Origin: DATJPR01 sp963752915
Lineage (GTDB): Bacteria > Bacteroidota > Ignavibacteria > UBA10030 > UBA6906
Assembly (NCBI GenBank): GCA_963752915.1
Contig: CAVVZZ010000002.1
Location: forward strand, 124,001-188,000
Direction of reading: 5' to 3'
Length of the DNA stretch: 64,000 bases
This document shows positions 34,848 to 43,152 of this stretch, one piece after another; position 1 is the stretch's first letter; each line of letters starts with the position of its first letter. The notes below the pieces were generated by a model. It worked only from the letters and a program-made list of their open reading frames with translations, was not told the DNA's origin and made no database searches. The position numbers were made by a program, and so were the translations under genes.

Positions 34848-35827
34848 CCGACCGGACGAATTCCCGCCACGCCGAGAAGCTCCGAACGATGATCGACCGG
34901 CGCGTCCGTGCCCTTGCCCTGAACGGCAATTCTTCCACCCTTCGTGACGCTTGCGGCCATGTCCTCTCAGGCGGCGGAAAGCGGATCAGGGGGATGCTTG
35001 TCCTGCTTTCCTGTCAGGCCGTCGGCGGCAGCGCACGCCAGGCGCTGGATGCGGGGGTGGCGATTGAAACCATGCATGACTTCACGCTTGTCCATGATGA
35101 TATCATGGACAATGCGGATTCACGCCGGGGGCGACCGACAGTCCACAAGCAATGGGACGCAAACACGGCGATCATCACCGGCGATGTTCTGCTTGGACTG
35201 GCCTATCGAAGCCTCGCCCGCACGGCGACGAAGCCCCGCGCGCAGCTTGTGGAGGTCTTTACGGAAGGGTTGATCGCTGTCTGTGACGGTCAGGCCCTCG
35301 ACATGGAACTTGCCGGGAGAACAGATGTCTCACTCCCCGAATACTTTTCGATGATCGAAAAGAAGACGGGATCCCTGATCGCCACCGCGGCGGAGATGGG
35401 CGGGCTGATCGGAGGGGGATCGCCGAACGAGGTCCGGTCGCTCCGCAAGTTCGGACACTATCTCGGCCGGGCATTTCAGCTTCAGGACGACCTGCTCGAC
35501 CTGGTGGCGGATGAACAACGGCTCGGAAAGCCGATCGGGGGGGATATCGTCGAAGGAAAGAAAACGTTTCTCCTTATTTCCGCCGCGGAACGTGCCCGGG
35601 GAAACGACAGAGACCTGATTGAGCGTGTCATGCAGCGGAAGGCGCAGCGGGAATCAATCCCCGCGGTCAAGGAGCTCTTTGACCGGTACGGTATCCTTGA
35701 GGAGGCGGGGCGGAGAATCCTCCACGATACAAAGACCGCGTCCCGGGCTCTTGAGACACTTCGAAGGTCCCCGGCCGTTGCCGTCCTCCGGTGGCTGGCC
35801 GGCGCTCTCGTCCATCGAGCATCGTGA
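34844..35827 (+). CDS. Trans-isoprenyl diphosphate synthase (polyprenyl synthetase)
   Basis: This 327-aa prenyl chain-extending enzyme has GGGKRIRGMLVLL, the first Asp-rich motif LVHDDIMDNADSRRG (DDxxD) and the second in FQLQDDLLDLV. It condenses IPP onto an allylic diphosphate to give FPP, GGPP or a longer quinone side chain; the product length cannot be fixed by eye. It is coupled to fni by a four-base overlap, so substrate isomerisation and chain growth are made together. Six bases separate it from the HPr gene. Confidence 0.92.
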   Translation: MTDRTNSRHAEKLRTMIDRRVRALALNGNSSTLRDACGHVLSGGGKRIRGMLVLLSCQAVGGSARQALDAGVAIETMHDFTLVHDDIMDNADSRRGRPTVHKQWDANTAIITGDVLLGLAYRSLARTATKPRAQLVEVFTEGLIAVCDGQALDMELAGRTDVSLPEYFSMIEKKTGSLIATAAEMGGLIGGGSPNEVRSLRKFGHYLGRAFQLQDDLLDLVADEQRLGKPIGGDIVEGKKTFLLISAAERARGNDRDLIERVMQRKAQRESIPAVKELFDRYGILEEAGRRILHDTKTASRALETLRRSPAVAVLRWLAGALVHRAS

Positions 35828-35833
35828 GGGGTG

Positions 35834-36100
35834 ATGATCGAACGCTCCGTAACAATCAAGAATCGTACAGGTCTTCATACACGTCCGGCGGCCATGTTGG
35901 TGAAGGTCGCAGCCAGGTTCCAGTCCGATTGTTTTATCCGCAAGGATTCATTTGAAATCAACGGCAAGAGCATCATCGGCGTGATGACCCTTGCAGCGGA
36001 ACAGGGGTCCACGCTGACGTTCCGTTTTGAAGGGGTGGATGAGGCGGAGGCCGCCGATGCTGTCATCGCACTCGTTGAACGAGGTTTCGATGAAGAGTGA
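35834..36100 (+). CDS. Phosphocarrier protein HPr
   Basis: The 88-aa HPr has the active-site His in GLHTRPAA (about residue 15) and the regulatory Ser46 region as GKSIIGVM. It accepts phosphate from enzyme I. I start at ATG 35834, preceded by GAGGGG; a GTG at 35831 is too near that site. The gene overlaps the enzyme I gene by 11 bases. No sugar-specific enzyme II is in the window, and in this phylum HPr/EI often have regulatory use; that is inference. Confidence 0.93.
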   Translation: MIERSVTIKNRTGLHTRPAAMLVKVAARFQSDCFIRKDSFEINGKSIIGVMTLAAEQGSTLTFRFEGVDEAEAADAVIALVERGFDEE

Positions 36101-37868
36101 TGATCCCATTATAATAGAGCACAAACCGTCCGGTGAAATCACGTTCCGGGGTATCGGCGCCGCTCCCGGCATTGCCGTCGGGCCCGCGTACCTGTACAGC
36201 AAGGCGATTCCCCACGTCGAGATGAGAGCGATCAGTGCCGAAGAAGTGGATTCCGAGCTTGACCGGCTGAAGAGCGCGGTCGCACGGTCGGAAAAGGAAC
36301 TGCAGAAAATCCTCGCCTTCGCCGAGCTGAAGCTCGGCGCGCAGAACGCGAAGATCTTCGAAGCCCAGATCATGATCCTCGGCGACAGCATCCTGATGGG
36401 AAGCATCGAGGAGCGCATTCGCCAGGAGCTCCGCAACGCGGAATTCGTCGTCTTCGACGAGATCGGGAAATACAAAAAGCTGATGCTCGCCGCCCCCGAT
36501 GAGTACATGCACGAACGCGCGCATGACGTCGAAGACGTGATGAACCGGATTGTCCGGAACATCCAGGACCAGAAGCTCTTTTCGAAGCTCGAAGGGGAGA
36601 CGATTGTCGTCGCGGAGAACCTCACCCCTGCCGACACCGTGATCTTCAGCCGCAACCAGATCCTGGGCTATGCCACTGACCTGGGCGGTGTGACGTCCCA
36701 TGCCGCGATCATCTCCCGCTCGCTCAAGCTTCCCGCCGTCGTGGGCCTGCGCCTCGTGACACGCCATGTCCAGACCGGCGATATCCTCGCGATCGATGGC
36801 TATTCCGGCATCGTCGTCCTGAAGCCCGAACAGGAAACGCTGGACGCGCTTCAGCGGAAAGCCGAGCGGTTCCGGCTGTTCGAAGAACAACTTGTCGATA
36901 TCGCGCGCCTCGAAGCGGAAACCCCCGACCACCGGAAGATCGAGCTCTCGTCGAACATCGAGTTCCCCGAAGAAGTGGAATTCGCGATCGAAAAAGGGTC
37001 GGCCGGCATTGGTCTGTACCGGACGGAGAGCCAGCTTCTGGCAAAGGGAACGTACCCCACCGAGGAGGAACAGTACGAGGTCTATAAGTCGGTAGCGGAG
37101 AGCATCTATCCGCAGCCGGTGATCTTTCGGACATTCGACATCGGCGGAGACAAGGTCCTGCCGGACTCCACACGGGAGCAAAATCCGTTTCTCGGATGGC
37201 GCGGCATCCGTGTCATGCTTGACCGCCCGGAGCTGTTCCTGACGCAGCTCCGCGCGATTCTCCGCGCAAGCGTTCGGAGGAACGTGCGCATCATGTTCCC
37301 CATGGTCTCGAAGACGCGCGAGGTGCACTCCTCCCGCGCCCTTCTCGAACACGCAAAGGAAGAACTGCGTGCGCGCGGGCTTCCGTTCGACGAGAAGATG
37401 AAAATCGGCGTCATGATCGAAGTCCCTTCCGCGGCAATCATTGCCGACGTTCTCGCCTCCGAGGTGGATTTTCTCAGCATCGGGACAAACGATTTGATCC
37501 AGTACCTTCTCGCTGTCGACAGGGACAACAGCTCGGTGTCCGAACTCTACCAGCAGTTCAATCCCGCAGTCATCCGCACGCTGAAAATGATCATCGACGC
37601 CGGGCACAAGAAGCACGTCTGGATCGGGATGTGCGGCGAGATGGCTTCCGATCCGATCGCGACGGTGTTGCTGCTGGGGCTCGGCATCGATGAGCTGAGT
37701 GTGAACCCGGCGTCGCTTCCCGAAATCAAAAAGATCATCCGTTCCGTGAAGTTCCGGGATGCAAAACACGTCGCGGACAAGATCATTGCGTTTTCGACGG
37801 AAGAAGAAATCAAAGAGTACCTGGCATCCATCGTCAAGAACAAGGTTCCGGAAATTCCACTCGAATAG
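36090..37868 (+). CDS. ptsI: PTS phosphoenolpyruvate-protein phosphotransferase (enzyme I)
   Basis: Enzyme I takes phosphate from PEP and gives it to HPr. The 592-aa length is normal. It has the phospho-His domain with GGVTSHAAIISRSL (catalytic His about 191), and the C-terminal PEP-binding barrel with GLYRTESQLL, FRTFDIGGDKVLP, MIEVPSAA and the catalytic Cys in WIGMCGEMA. ATG 36090 lies inside the end of the HPr gene and is preceded by GAGG five bases away. It is followed by the phosphosugar isomerase gene after 12 bases. Confidence 0.95.
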   Translation: MKSDDPIIIEHKPSGEITFRGIGAAPGIAVGPAYLYSKAIPHVEMRAISAEEVDSELDRLKSAVARSEKELQKILAFAELKLGAQNAKIFEAQIMILGDSILMGSIEERIRQELRNAEFVVFDEIGKYKKLMLAAPDEYMHERAHDVEDVMNRIVRNIQDQKLFSKLEGETIVVAENLTPADTVIFSRNQILGYATDLGGVTSHAAIISRSLKLPAVVGLRLVTRHVQTGDILAIDGYSGIVVLKPEQETLDALQRKAERFRLFEEQLVDIARLEAETPDHRKIELSSNIEFPEEVEFAIEKGSAGIGLYRTESQLLAKGTYPTEEEQYEVYKSVAESIYPQPVIFRTFDIGGDKVLPDSTREQNPFLGWRGIRVMLDRPELFLTQLRAILRASVRRNVRIMFPMVSKTREVHSSRALLEHAKEELRARGLPFDEKMKIGVMIEVPSAAIIADVLASEVDFLSIGTNDLIQYLLAVDRDNSSVSELYQQFNPAVIRTLKMIIDAGHKKHVWIGMCGEMASDPIATVLLLGLGIDELSVNPASLPEIKKIIRSVKFRDAKHVADKIIAFSTEEEIKEYLASIVKNKVPEIPLE

Positions 37869-37880
37869 GCGGAGAAGACA

Positions 37881-38930
37881 ATGACTCGCGAGCAACTCCA
37901 GAGCACCGATCCATCGAACATGTTCGACCTGATCAGAGCGTTTCCGGATCAGGCGGAAGAGGCCACGCGCATCGGCTATCAGGCCGGGGCGCGGGTCAAC
38001 GTCACAGGGGTCCGCAATATCGTGCTGTGCGGACTGGGTGGATCGGCCATCGGCGGAGATTTCCTCAAGAGCTACCTGGCGGGAGACCTCACGGTCCCCT
38101 TCAGCGTGAACCGGCATTACACCCTTCCGGCCTTCGTCGGGCCGTCGTCGCTTGTCATCATCTCCAGCTATTCGGGGAACACGGAGGAAACCACAACTGC
38201 GCACAAGGAAGCGATCCGCCGCAAGGCGAAGATCCTCTGCATCTCCTCCAACGGCATCACGGAAAAGGTTGCGAAGGCGAAGAAGACCCCGTTCATCAAA
38301 ATCCCCGGAGGCCTTCCTCCGAGGGCGGCGCTCGCCTACTCCTTCTTCCCCCTGCTGATCACTCTCGGGAAAGCGGGACTGATCAAAGACCGCAAGCGTG
38401 ACATCCAGGAGACCATTGCGCTTCTGCGGGCGAAAGGACCGGCATACACCGACCTCACTCCGGAAGCAAACCCCGCCCTCGCCCTCGCAGAGCAGCTTCA
38501 CGGCCGGCTCGGGGTGTTCTACTCCTCCACCGAACGGTTCGACGCTGTCAATACGCGGTGGCGCGGCCAGATGGCGGAGAACGCAAAGACGTTGACGTTC
38601 GGCAATGTCCTCCCGGAAATGAACCACAATGAGCTCGTCGGCTGGAGGGTTCTCACCGACCTGATGCGGGAAACACAGGTTGTTTTTCTCCGGGACAAGG
38701 ATGACCACCGCAGGGTCCAGAAACGGATGGACGTTACCATCGGGGTCCTGCGACGATACACCGACCGGATCCGCGAAGTCCGCAGCGAAGGGCGGTCACT
38801 GCTGGCGCGGATGTTCTCACTGGTTCACCTCGGGGATTGGACAAGCTATTACCTTGCGATCCTCAACGGGATCGATCCGACGCCGGTGGAAGTCATCGAC
38901 TATTTGAAGAGCGAATTGGGAAAGGTATGA
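37881..38930 (+). CDS. Bifunctional phosphoglucose/phosphomannose isomerase
   Basis: The 349-aa protein belongs to the SIS-domain PGI/PMI family first described in archaea. It interconverts glucose-6-P or mannose-6-P with fructose-6-P. Motifs include CGLGGSAIGGDFL, the phosphosugar-binding IISSYSGNTEET, and EMNHNELVGW near the active site. It feeds both glycolysis and mannose-derived surface sugars. It is in one operon with the PTS genes. Confidence 0.93.
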   Translation: MTREQLQSTDPSNMFDLIRAFPDQAEEATRIGYQAGARVNVTGVRNIVLCGLGGSAIGGDFLKSYLAGDLTVPFSVNRHYTLPAFVGPSSLVIISSYSGNTEETTTAHKEAIRRKAKILCISSNGITEKVAKAKKTPFIKIPGGLPPRAALAYSFFPLLITLGKAGLIKDRKRDIQETIALLRAKGPAYTDLTPEANPALALAEQLHGRLGVFYSSTERFDAVNTRWRGQMAENAKTLTFGNVLPEMNHNELVGWRVLTDLMRETQVVFLRDKDDHRRVQKRMDVTIGVLRRYTDRIREVRSEGRSLLARMFSLVHLGDWTSYYLAILNGIDPTPVEVIDYLKSELGKV

Positions 38931-38934
38931 GGAG

Positions 38935-39036
38935 ATGAGACTCAGCAAGGAACAACGGATCGCCGTCGTCGTCGCCGTTTTCGCGCTCGCGCTGATTTTG
39001 CTTGTCACCGTGTTCAGAAACGGCACGTCCTGGTAA
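38935..39036 (+). CDS. 33-aa single-span membrane peptide
   Basis: A short frame begins four bases after the isomerase stop. It starts MRLSKEQR, has one hydrophobic span of about 17 residues (AVVVAVFALALILLVTV) and ends FRNGTSW. A GAGGAG sequence abuts the ATG, closer than ideal. The basic N-terminus and single span fit a small inner-membrane peptide. No family is known to me, and at this length chance is possible. From 39037 to 39164 there is only a weak hairpin (39048-39077) and the next gene's ribosome-binding site. Confidence 0.5.
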   Translation: MRLSKEQRIAVVVAVFALALILLVTVFRNGTSW

Positions 39037-39164
39037 CGGGAAATTCCGGCGGTGCGCTGCGGCCAGGAGCCACCGCCCGTGTTGCAAGTCCTGAAGATTG
39101 ATACTATCTTCGAGAGATCCCTCATGAGTATCAGCGGTCTTCGACTGTGCAGGAGAATGTGAGC

Positions 39165-41984
39165 ATGAAGTCCAGGACTCTGACCCTTCTTGTGCTGCTC
39201 CTGATCCCCGCGGCGGCATTTCCCCAGTTTTACTTCTTCGGGCGGAACAAAGTCCAGTACACGGACTTTGAGTGGCATGTCCTGAAGACGAAGCACTTCG
39301 ACATCTACTACTATCCCGAAATGAAGGACCTTGCCGAATACGGCGCGTCCTTCGCCGAGGACAGCTATACCATCCTCGAGCAGAAATTCAATCACTCCGT
39401 CAATTCCCGCATCCCGCTGATCTTCTACAGCTCCCACCTTCACTTTGAACAGACGAACACGACGGCCGGATTTATTCCGGAGGGCGTCGGAGGGTTCTTC
39501 GAGTTCCTCAAGGGGAGGGTCGTGATCCCCGCTGACGGGTCGATTGCGCAATTCCGGCATGTGATCCGTCACGAACTTGTGCACGTCTTTACCACCAGCA
39601 AGATTTACCGCGTCCTTTCCGAGCACAGGAAGGCTAGCGACCGCTTCCCACCCTTGTGGTTCACCGAAGGCCTTGCGGAGTATTGGTCGTCGGACTGGGA
39701 CGCCCAGGGGGAGATGGTGATGCGCGATGCCGTCCTTAACGGGACGGTCGCCGGCCTTGACGATATGGATCGGATCTACGGGTCCTTCCAGATGTACAAG
39801 GAAGGACAGAACGCGCTGCAGTTCCTCTCCGAGCGGTTCGGAGAAGAGAAAATCCTGGGCCTCATGGAGAACTTCTGGAAGGAAAGTTCCTTCAGCGATG
39901 ATTTCAAAATCACCATCGGGAAGGACTATAAGGAGTTCGATGAGGAATGGCTGTATTCCCTGCGCAAGAAGTACTATCCCCTGCTCGCCAACGAGGACGT
40001 CCCGAGCCGCGCTTCCCGGGCGATCGCGAAGGAAGGGTTCAATTCGAAGCCTGTCGTCATGGAAATGGATTCGCTCCGCGAGGTGCTCTTCATCGCAAAC
40101 AGGACCGGCTACACCGGGATCTACGAGAAGAGCCTCTCGTCGAAGAACCCGGACGATGACGGCACGCAGATCATTGAGGGGGAACGAAGCGATGAATTCG
40201 AATCGTTCCATCTTCTCCGCGGCAGGATTGACGTCACATCGACAGGAGTCCTCGCCTTTACGACGAAGTCCGGGGAGAACGATGTCCTCTATCTGTACGA
40301 TGTGCGGGAGGAAAAGGTCCTGCAGTCGTTCCGATGGCCCGACGTGGTCAGCATAGGATCGGTATCGTGGGCGCCGGACGGCAAGCGCCTGGCATTCTCG
40401 GCAATCGACAAGGGAGGAAAGAGCGACCTCTATATTCTGAACACCGCGAACGGCGACACTACTCGACTGACCAACGACTTCTACGACGATCGCGATCCTG
40501 CCTGGTCACCCGACGGCAACGTCATCGCCTTCAGCTCCGATCGGACGCCGGACGGCATTCGCGGTGCGTATAATCTCTTTCTGTACACGATCGCAACCGG
40601 CTCCATCGACTACCTGACGTACGGCCCTTCCAGTGATGCATCCCCGGCCTGGTCGAAGGATGGTGCGCTCCTGGCGTTCACGTCCGACCTCGGCGGAGTG
40701 CAGAACGTCTGGGCGATCGATATGCGGCAGGATCTCGCGCGGCCGATGCGGACAATGAAGCAGATCACACGATTTACCACATCCGCTTTCGATCCCGCCT
40801 GGGACTCGTCGGGCGACCTCGTCTTCTCGACGTTCGAAAAATACAGTTTCCAGATCCGTTCCCTCCGGAACGTCCGGAGTGCATTCGATACCATGTCCAC
40901 ATCGCGGACCATCGACCTTGCGTCGCGCGAAGAACCATGGCGGCCAAAACGTATCGCAGGCTTGTCCTCGCTCCAGCGGCTCCGCTATGCCGGGGAGTAC
41001 AGTCTCGACGTCGCGCAAAGCGCGATCTCGACGGACCCCGTCTTCGGAACGACGGGCGGCGCCATTCTTTCCCTCAGCGATATTCTCGGGAACGAGGAGT
41101 ACTACTTCCTGCTCTATAATACGGCACAAACACAATCAGAACTGCTTTCAAGCTTCAATGTCGCTATTTCGAGAGTGTCCCTGGGGCAACGGACAAACTA
41201 CGCGTACGGAGTCTTCCGTTTTGCGGGACGGCGCTATGATATCACGGACAAAGACGAGTTCTTCTATGAGCGGGTGTTCGGCGGCTACTTCACCTTGAGC
41301 TATCCTCTGACAAAATTCGAGCGGATCGAGGCGACAACCAGCCTGAGCAACTCTTCAAAACTCGCCGACATTGCGATCGCAGAGAGGAAAGCGCTCCTCC
41401 TGTCCAATTCGTTGTCGTTCGTCCACGACAACACCCTGTGGGGACCCACCGGCCCCCTCGACGGAAGCAGGTTCAATCTGACACTTGCCTTCACCTCCGA
41501 TATTCAGTACTCGAATGTGGACTATGTGACCGTCATCGCCGACTACAGGAACTACATCCGGCTGGCGACCAGGAGCGCGTTCGCGACGCGCCTCTGGCTC
41601 TTCTACAATCACGGGAAGGAGTCCCGTCAGTTTGTGATGGGGGGGAGCTGGGACCTCAGAGGGTACCCATTGTGGAGTCTCCACGGCGAGAAGCTCTGGC
41701 TCATCAGCAATGAACTGCGTTTCCCCTTTTTGGACCAGCTTGCCTTCCGGTTTCCTTTTGGCGGCATCGGATTCTGGGGAATCCGTGGTGCGCTGTTCTT
41801 TGATACCGGTGCGGTATGGGACACGGACTACACGCAGACCCTGGGAAGCATGGGCGGCGGCGTCCGGCTGAACCTCGGAGGCCTTCTGGTGCTCAGGTTC
41901 GACGTCGGTAAGCGCATCGAGAACAACTTCACGACGATCGAACACGACTGGTTTACGCAGTTCTTTTTCGGGTGGGACTTTTGA
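39165..41984 (+). CDS. Metalloprotease-like / TolB-propeller / Omp85-barrel fusion protein
   Basis: The 939-aa exported protein (signal peptide 1-21) joins three parts. Residues ~30-270 form a gluzincin (peptidase-MA-like) domain with HELVH (136-140) and a downstream FTEGLAEYW. Residues ~290-610 form a TolB/WD40-type propeller with repeated SWAPDGKRLAFSA, AWSPDGNVIAFSSD and AWSKDGALLAFTSD. Residues ~630-939 form an outer-membrane barrel with the Omp85 loop motif GGSWDLRGY, the FDTGAVWD strand and a terminal aromatic strand ending WDF. No POTRA domain is seen. It is likely an outer-membrane protein with a periplasmic or surface protease; substrate unknown. ATG 39165 was chosen for the signal peptide and the AGGAG upstream. 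Confidence 0.85.
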   Translation: MKSRTLTLLVLLLIPAAAFPQFYFFGRNKVQYTDFEWHVLKTKHFDIYYYPEMKDLAEYGASFAEDSYTILEQKFNHSVNSRIPLIFYSSHLHFEQTNTTAGFIPEGVGGFFEFLKGRVVIPADGSIAQFRHVIRHELVHVFTTSKIYRVLSEHRKASDRFPPLWFTEGLAEYWSSDWDAQGEMVMRDAVLNGTVAGLDDMDRIYGSFQMYKEGQNALQFLSERFGEEKILGLMENFWKESSFSDDFKITIGKDYKEFDEEWLYSLRKKYYPLLANEDVPSRASRAIAKEGFNSKPVVMEMDSLREVLFIANRTGYTGIYEKSLSSKNPDDDGTQIIEGERSDEFESFHLLRGRIDVTSTGVLAFTTKSGENDVLYLYDVREEKVLQSFRWPDVVSIGSVSWAPDGKRLAFSAIDKGGKSDLYILNTANGDTTRLTNDFYDDRDPAWSPDGNVIAFSSDRTPDGIRGAYNLFLYTIATGSIDYLTYGPSSDASPAWSKDGALLAFTSDLGGVQNVWAIDMRQDLARPMRTMKQITRFTTSAFDPAWDSSGDLVFSTFEKYSFQIRSLRNVRSAFDTMSTSRTIDLASREEPWRPKRIAGLSSLQRLRYAGEYSLDVAQSAISTDPVFGTTGGAILSLSDILGNEEYYFLLYNTAQTQSELLSSFNVAISRVSLGQRTNYAYGVFRFAGRRYDITDKDEFFYERVFGGYFTLSYPLTKFERIEATTSLSNSSKLADIAIAERKALLLSNSLSFVHDNTLWGPTGPLDGSRFNLTLAFTSDIQYSNVDYVTVIADYRNYIRLATRSAFATRLWLFYNHGKESRQFVMGGSWDLRGYPLWSLHGEKLWLISNELRFPFLDQLAFRFPFGGIGFWGIRGALFFDTGAVWDTDYTQTLGSMGGGVRLNLGGLLVLRFDVGKRIENNFTTIEHDWFTQFFFGWDF

Positions 41985-41985
41985 A

Positions 41986-43152
41986 ATGCATCATTTTTCT
42001 GCATACCGCCTACTCCTTACTGCCTACACCCTGCCGTGTTTGCTTCTGATCGGCTGCGGTGGATTGCGCATTGAGCGGACCATCATCGTTCGTCCGGGAG
42101 ACATCCTGTGCTACGGCGGAAACGATGCACGTACTGCCGATTATCCGGCACCGATCGCAGATTCACTCGTCGAAAACTGGGAGAAGGACCTGTCCGCAGG
42201 GACAGGAAGCGGATCACCTTTAGTGCTCGACAGCATGGTCGTCGGAGGGACGCTGCGTGGCGACCTTTACGCCATCAACATCCGAACGGGGAAGATGATC
42301 GGGTCGGTCAAGCTCAACGATGCCGTTCCCGGATCGCCGGTCATCGACGGGAACGTCATCGTCCTTCCGATGAGCGGCGGTAACGTATCGATCGCGGCAT
42401 ACAATCTCAACGACGGTCGAACAGTCTGGCGCAAGACCTATGATGATGTGGAGATGTCTCCGCTATTGATTAAAAAGCGGGTCTACTTCGGCACGATCGC
42501 GGGAACCGTCTACTGTGTTGAGCGTATATCGGGAGATCCGGTATGGAAGTTCGAGCTTCCGGAGAACCGGCGGTTCAACGGATTCCACTCCCTCCCCTCG
42601 GCAAACGATTCCCTGTTGTACTTTGGCTGTGACGACGGTGATCTCTACGCGCTGAAGATCTCAAACGGCTCGCTATGCTGGAAATCCCCGACGGACGGGC
42701 CGATCGGCGGCGGTACTGCCATTGCGGCCGGGAGTGTGATTGCGACGACGATCTCCGGAAGCCTCTACGCATTCGACCCGGAGACGGGAAAGATCCGGTG
42801 GAAGCGTTCGACAGGAGCTCCGATCTACTCCCCACCGGCAGTGCGTGGTGACACGGTGGTTGTCGGCGGGATCGACGGCTACGTGCGAGCGTTCGACGCG
42901 ACAAACGGCACAGAGTTCTGGAGGACGAATCTCGACGGCCCGGTGAATGCGGGCGCTGCAATCGCGGGGGGAAAAGTCTTCATCGGGACATTGAAAAAGA
43001 AATTCTTCGGTCTGCGACTCTCAGACGGCGGCATCGTATTCGCCAAAGAGCTGGATGGGAGGATCAAGTCTCCCGCAGTGGTCGGGTATGACAAAGTCCT
43101 CGTGACCACCGATGAGTTCACGCTCTTTTGCTTCGGGAGGGCGCGGCAATGA
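41986..43152 (+). CDS. BamB-like PQQ-propeller lipoprotein
   Basis: A 388-aa protein with a lipoprotein signal (LLIGC, lipidated Cys at residue 24) and a beta-propeller built of PQQ-type repeats, for example GTLRGDLYAINIRTGKMIGSV, YFGCDDGDLYALKISNG and GGIDGYVRAFDATNG. It resembles BamB, a helper of outer-membrane protein assembly, and it follows an Omp85-type barrel gene by one base, which fits such a role. The first part of the signal peptide (YRLLLTAYTLP) is encoded by a heptamer repeat of the kind found in intergenic regions. Confidence 0.87.
   Translation: MHHFSAYRLLLTAYTLPCLLLIGCGGLRIERTIIVRPGDILCYGGNDARTADYPAPIADSLVENWEKDLSAGTGSGSPLVLDSMVVGGTLRGDLYAINIRTGKMIGSVKLNDAVPGSPVIDGNVIVLPMSGGNVSIAAYNLNDGRTVWRKTYDDVEMSPLLIKKRVYFGTIAGTVYCVERISGDPVWKFELPENRRFNGFHSLPSANDSLLYFGCDDGDLYALKISNGSLCWKSPTDGPIGGGTAIAAGSVIATTISGSLYAFDPETGKIRWKRSTGAPIYSPPAVRGDTVVVGGIDGYVRAFDATNGTEFWRTNLDGPVNAGAAIAGGKVFIGTLKKKFFGLRLSDGGIVFAKELDGRIKSPAVVGYDKVLVTTDEFTLFCFGRARQ
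42004..42031. repeat. Heptamer tandem repeat (TACNNCC type, four units) inside a signal peptide
   Basis: Units TACCGCC, TACTCCT, TACTGCC and TACACCC lie end to end at 42004-42031, within codons 7-16 of the BamB-like lipoprotein gene. The repeat is on the strand opposite to the related one at 61226 (AGTAGGA/CGTAGGG). Confidence 0.8.

Noticed and set aside
36063..38708. An 881-codon open frame on the minus strand across the enzyme I and isomerase genes
   Set aside because: It is exactly antisense to two well-conserved genes, is rich in His, Asp, Arg and Val as expected of an antisense frame in GC-rich DNA, and shows no domain.
39048..39077. GGCGGTG/CACCGCC stem after the small membrane peptide as a terminator
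   Set aside because: Seven pairs with a 16-base loop and no T-run; too weak to call.
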